Source of the DNA: Athripsodes cinereus
Taxonomy: Eukaryota; Arthropoda; Insecta; Trichoptera; Leptoceridae
Assembly: GCA_947579605.1 (NCBI GenBank)
Contig: OX388309.1
Span: 18,422,713-18,486,712, forward strand
DNA: 64,000 nucleotides
Reading direction: 5' to 3'
Shown here: positions 61,501-64,000 of the stretch, piece by piece
How the letters are laid out: every line of letters starts with the position of its first letter
Position numbering within the stretch: position 1 is the first letter of the stretch
The notes under the pieces: generated by a model
What the model was told of the DNA's origin: nothing
The model's database searches: none
The model's input: only the letters and a program-made list of their open reading frames with translations
Position numbers and translations under genes: made by a program

Positions 61501-62305
61501 AGTTTTCATTCGGAACGTTCGCATCCTGAGCTTGCTGGAAAACTGTCTCAGCAAAATTGTCTGAAGGTATTGCAATAGTGATAATTCCTCCAAATAAACT
61601 GGCATGTTATGTGTATTAAATAGAAACTTTGTAAAAAAAAAATTTTGGTAAAAGAAGATAGTGTTTTGTTTTATTTTCTTTAGATTCTAATACAGTTAAT
61701 TGACTCTTGTAATTTCCATCTGAAACACTTTATTTTGATCTATAAATACTACGTTGGATTAAACTGCATACTACATAATAATTATTATATCGAGAAACTA
61801 GATCTACTTTAACAAAAACTTTTTAAGAAATTAGGTAAGTAGATACTTCTATTGTTAATACTATAGATAAATTATAAATTGTTTAGGAGTTAAATAAACA
61901 ATCATTACTATTTATTTTTCGGGAAAACAATAAATCGTGGGAGCAGCAAATTGGGTGTGAAAGAAGTCATTGTTATGCGTGGTCCATTCTTTTGATATTT
62001 TTTTTATACTTGCCACAAACAAAACTTTGCGTTGTGATGTTATCTCATTGGAACCTTTCTATATTGTGTTAGGAATAAAAAATATTATTTGCTACCTGCT
62101 ATTTGATATAAATCGTTTATTATTATAAAACAGAACTAAGCGTCAAAGTTTGACATCTTTTTGTTCACATTTATTGTAAGCTTTATTAGGCACTGAACTG
62201 ACGAAGGCGTGTATCGAAGAAATGAAGTTCGTTGTTTCTCTTTTATAAAGTTATATTCCTGGAAATGATGTAATATTTGACACCTAAAAAACTAATCGCG
62301 ATTCT
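61501..62305. other. AT-rich non-coding stretch
   Basis: No supported feature. Confidence 0.5.
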
Positions 62306-62316
62306 ATTTATTGTCT
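62306..62316. repeat. Target-site duplication of minus-strand LINE
   Basis: ATTTATTGTCT, identical to 62623-62633. Confidence 0.75.
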
Positions 62317-62622
62317 CTTCTTCTTTTCGTGTCGGTCAGCAACGACAAATAACAAAAACACCAAATTCACATCTACACTCCCATTCCCTCCCAGAAAGCA
62401 ACGACCTCTCTTGCAGCTCCCCCTATAGGTGAGTTCGTCCCACGAATTCCTCCCAGTGACACTGTCTGGGAGCCATTGGGCATGTCAGGAGGTGTCCAGT
62501 GTCTTGCTCCTCTCCACAGTCACACGCCGTGCTCTCAGCCAAGCCCCATCTCTGGAGGTTCTTTCTAGTGCGTCCCACTCCTGTTCTGATTCTGTTGAGG
62601 GTTTTCCACATCGTCTATGAAG
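62317..62622 (-). mobile_element. 5'-truncated I/Jockey-like LINE, C-terminal end
   Basis: Minus frame 62611-62423 reads WKTLNRIRTGVGRTRKNLQR, WGLAESTACDCGEEQDTGHL and LTCPMAP. This is the RT C-terminus with the zinc-knuckle-like CDCG.EQ...HL...CP typical of I/Jockey-group LINEs. After a frameshift the real end REVVAFWEGMGV stops at 62373-62375. The 3' end has a purine-rich AAAAGAAGAAG tail. An exact 11-bp repeat ATTTATTGTCT (62306-62316 and 62623-62633) flanks it, marking a 5'-truncated insertion. Confidence 0.8.
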
Positions 62623-62633
62623 ATTTATTGTCT
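62623..62633. repeat. Target-site duplication of minus-strand LINE
   Basis: ATTTATTGTCT, identical to 62306-62316. TCTATGAAG occurs on both sides of this copy, perhaps microhomology used at the 5' junction. Confidence 0.75.
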
Positions 62634-64000
62634 ATGAAGTCTCGAAATGTCTTTTTGAATTGATTGATATAATGTAATAAATATAATGTAGGTAGGTTTA
62701 CAATTATTTTTATAAAAATATGTGTAAAGGTATATTTGTGAAGAAAATAATATGCGATGAATTGAAAAGATGTTACATATTATATTATTATAATTTATCA
62801 AGTGTTGTAGTATATATTTTCGAATGGTTATGATTATTTTTTGTAACGTAGAAATAAAGCCTGTCATTATTTACAATAATCTAATCATTTTCTCAAGGGT
62901 GGGTATAGGTATATGTACATATATGATATTATTATTTTCTGGTTTCGCCATTATAAATTATTCCGGCACATTCTATGCAAAAAAATAATCGAACTTAATT
63001 CATCTAGCGTATCCTTTCCCTCCTGTATACAGTATTACATAAACTAAACCTCACATCGGCATAGTGATAGCTGTACCTACAGCGTATCTATACTCTTTAT
63101 TTCTAGTAATAGTAGAGTGTGTATAATATTATAATATTATTTACTAGAAGTTGTAGTCGCTGTGTTCAACTTCAAATACCAGTTTTGTGGTCATCTTCTG
63201 TCGTTGAACTCTCTTCTCTTTACTTGAGTACTAACCTATCCAACTATTATTCTTGGATTTGTACTATCCCGTCTTCACGCTGGTGTTATCGCAATACACT
63301 ACACTACACTACACTACACCACACTACGTGATATAATAATATATAATACATATTATGTACAATATTATTAATTTGTTGTATACCTATGTCGCTCCATCTC
63401 TCAATAGGAAGAAGAAGGAAGCAGAACAGGTTTTATGCTATTGCATCCCTCTCATCCAAAGCACACAAAACTTTTGTTCGGGACCACTCACAGTGCGCTG
63501 AATTCGTTTCATAATATTATTCATCGGATACTCTACATTTGTCCGTTACATTGAAAGTTTTTCTGTAGCTTATTCAAACTCAATAACATCTGAAATAGAT
63601 AGGTATTATCTATACCTAATACAAACATTATCTATCTTATTTAGTGTTGGTGCATGTTACTTTCTTGATCTACTAACCCACAGTATAAAATAAATGACTT
63701 ACAATAATGCTGCATGTCGAATACATAAATCTCATTTTAGTTTTGCTTTTTTTCTCGATGTTCTATTCACGATTAATAAGATCATTAAATTTGACCGACA
63801 GATAGATAATATTATTATTCGTGATTTGAAATAAAATATTTTTTCATTTATAAAAGTTGTTAGTTGTAAATGTTTGGATTCATATTTTGATCCCTCTATC
63901 GGGTCTTCGCGCATTTTCCTATACTGCGGGTCATCTACCACTGCGAGCTACTGAGATCAGCACGTGATGTCAGCAAGGACACTGAACTCAAAACAGTAGC
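62634..64000. other. AT-rich non-coding stretch to window end
   Basis: GC-richer bits at 63390-63500 and 63900-64000 have no assignment. The only clear feature is the pentamer repeat listed separately. Confidence 0.45.
63293..63326. repeat. (ACACT)n microsatellite
   Basis: Five near-perfect ACACT/TACAC units followed by an imperfect one. Confidence 0.85.

Noticed and set aside
63293..63326. Telomere-like or CRISPR-like array
   Set aside because: It is a short ACACT microsatellite; no spacer structure and not a telomeric unit.

Overview
The window looks like nuclear DNA of an animal, most likely an insect. It is very A+T-rich, full of short homopolymers and TAGGTACCTA / CATAATATTATG type words, and carries decayed non-LTR retrotransposons (LINEs), hAT-type and other small inverted-repeat elements (MITEs) and tRNA-derived SINE pieces. 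The composition recalls aphids or moths; this is an inference from texture, because no diagnostic host gene was found. I recognise no intact host protein-coding gene, rRNA or tRNA gene. The window is best read as intergenic or deep intronic sequence.

Layout. 1-5 kb: plain AT-rich DNA, one well-bounded non-autonomous hAT element (1674-2654, 8-bp target duplication) and a perfect 246-bp palindrome (2930-3175) whose arms each encode a hammerhead-ribozyme-like fold. 5-13.6 kb: a LINE graveyard with CR1-like pieces at 5.1, 8.5 (minus) and 12.5 kb, an RTE-like piece at 10.5 kb (minus), another LINE C-terminus at 13.4 kb (minus), and an unclassified dispersed repeat at 6.8, 7.8 and 9.4 kb. 14.4-15.1 kb: a GC-rich, hairpin-rich island resembling an LTR or a 5' exon. 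16.6-19.3 kb: a LINE tail, a SINE head, and a decayed LINE split by an 85-bp MITE. 19.3-36.6 kb: mostly plain DNA with a 5'-truncated LINE bounded by an 11-bp target duplication (27095-27701), weaker LINE scraps and a few unexplained open frames. 36.6-38.6 kb: a short inverted-repeat element with a second hammerhead-like motif, then two identical 202-bp direct repeats 1365 bp apart. 38.6-64 kb: plain DNA with LINE scraps (44.5, 52.1 kb), fold-back elements (51.5, 53.8, 57.3, 59.5 kb), two LINE 3' tails, a 111-bp tandem duplication (60.3 kb) and a second 5'-truncated LINE with an 11-bp target duplication (62317-62622, minus).

Nothing here works as an operon or pathway. The most interesting theme is three separate fold-back elements (2.9, 36.6 and 57.2 kb) that share a hammerhead-like plan: CUGANGA-type core, stem II, a palindromic stem III and closing stem I. 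The first looks catalytically plausible, the second partly, the third decayed. Known Penelope-like retroelements carry such ribozymes, so these may be short relics of that class or ribozyme-bearing derivatives.
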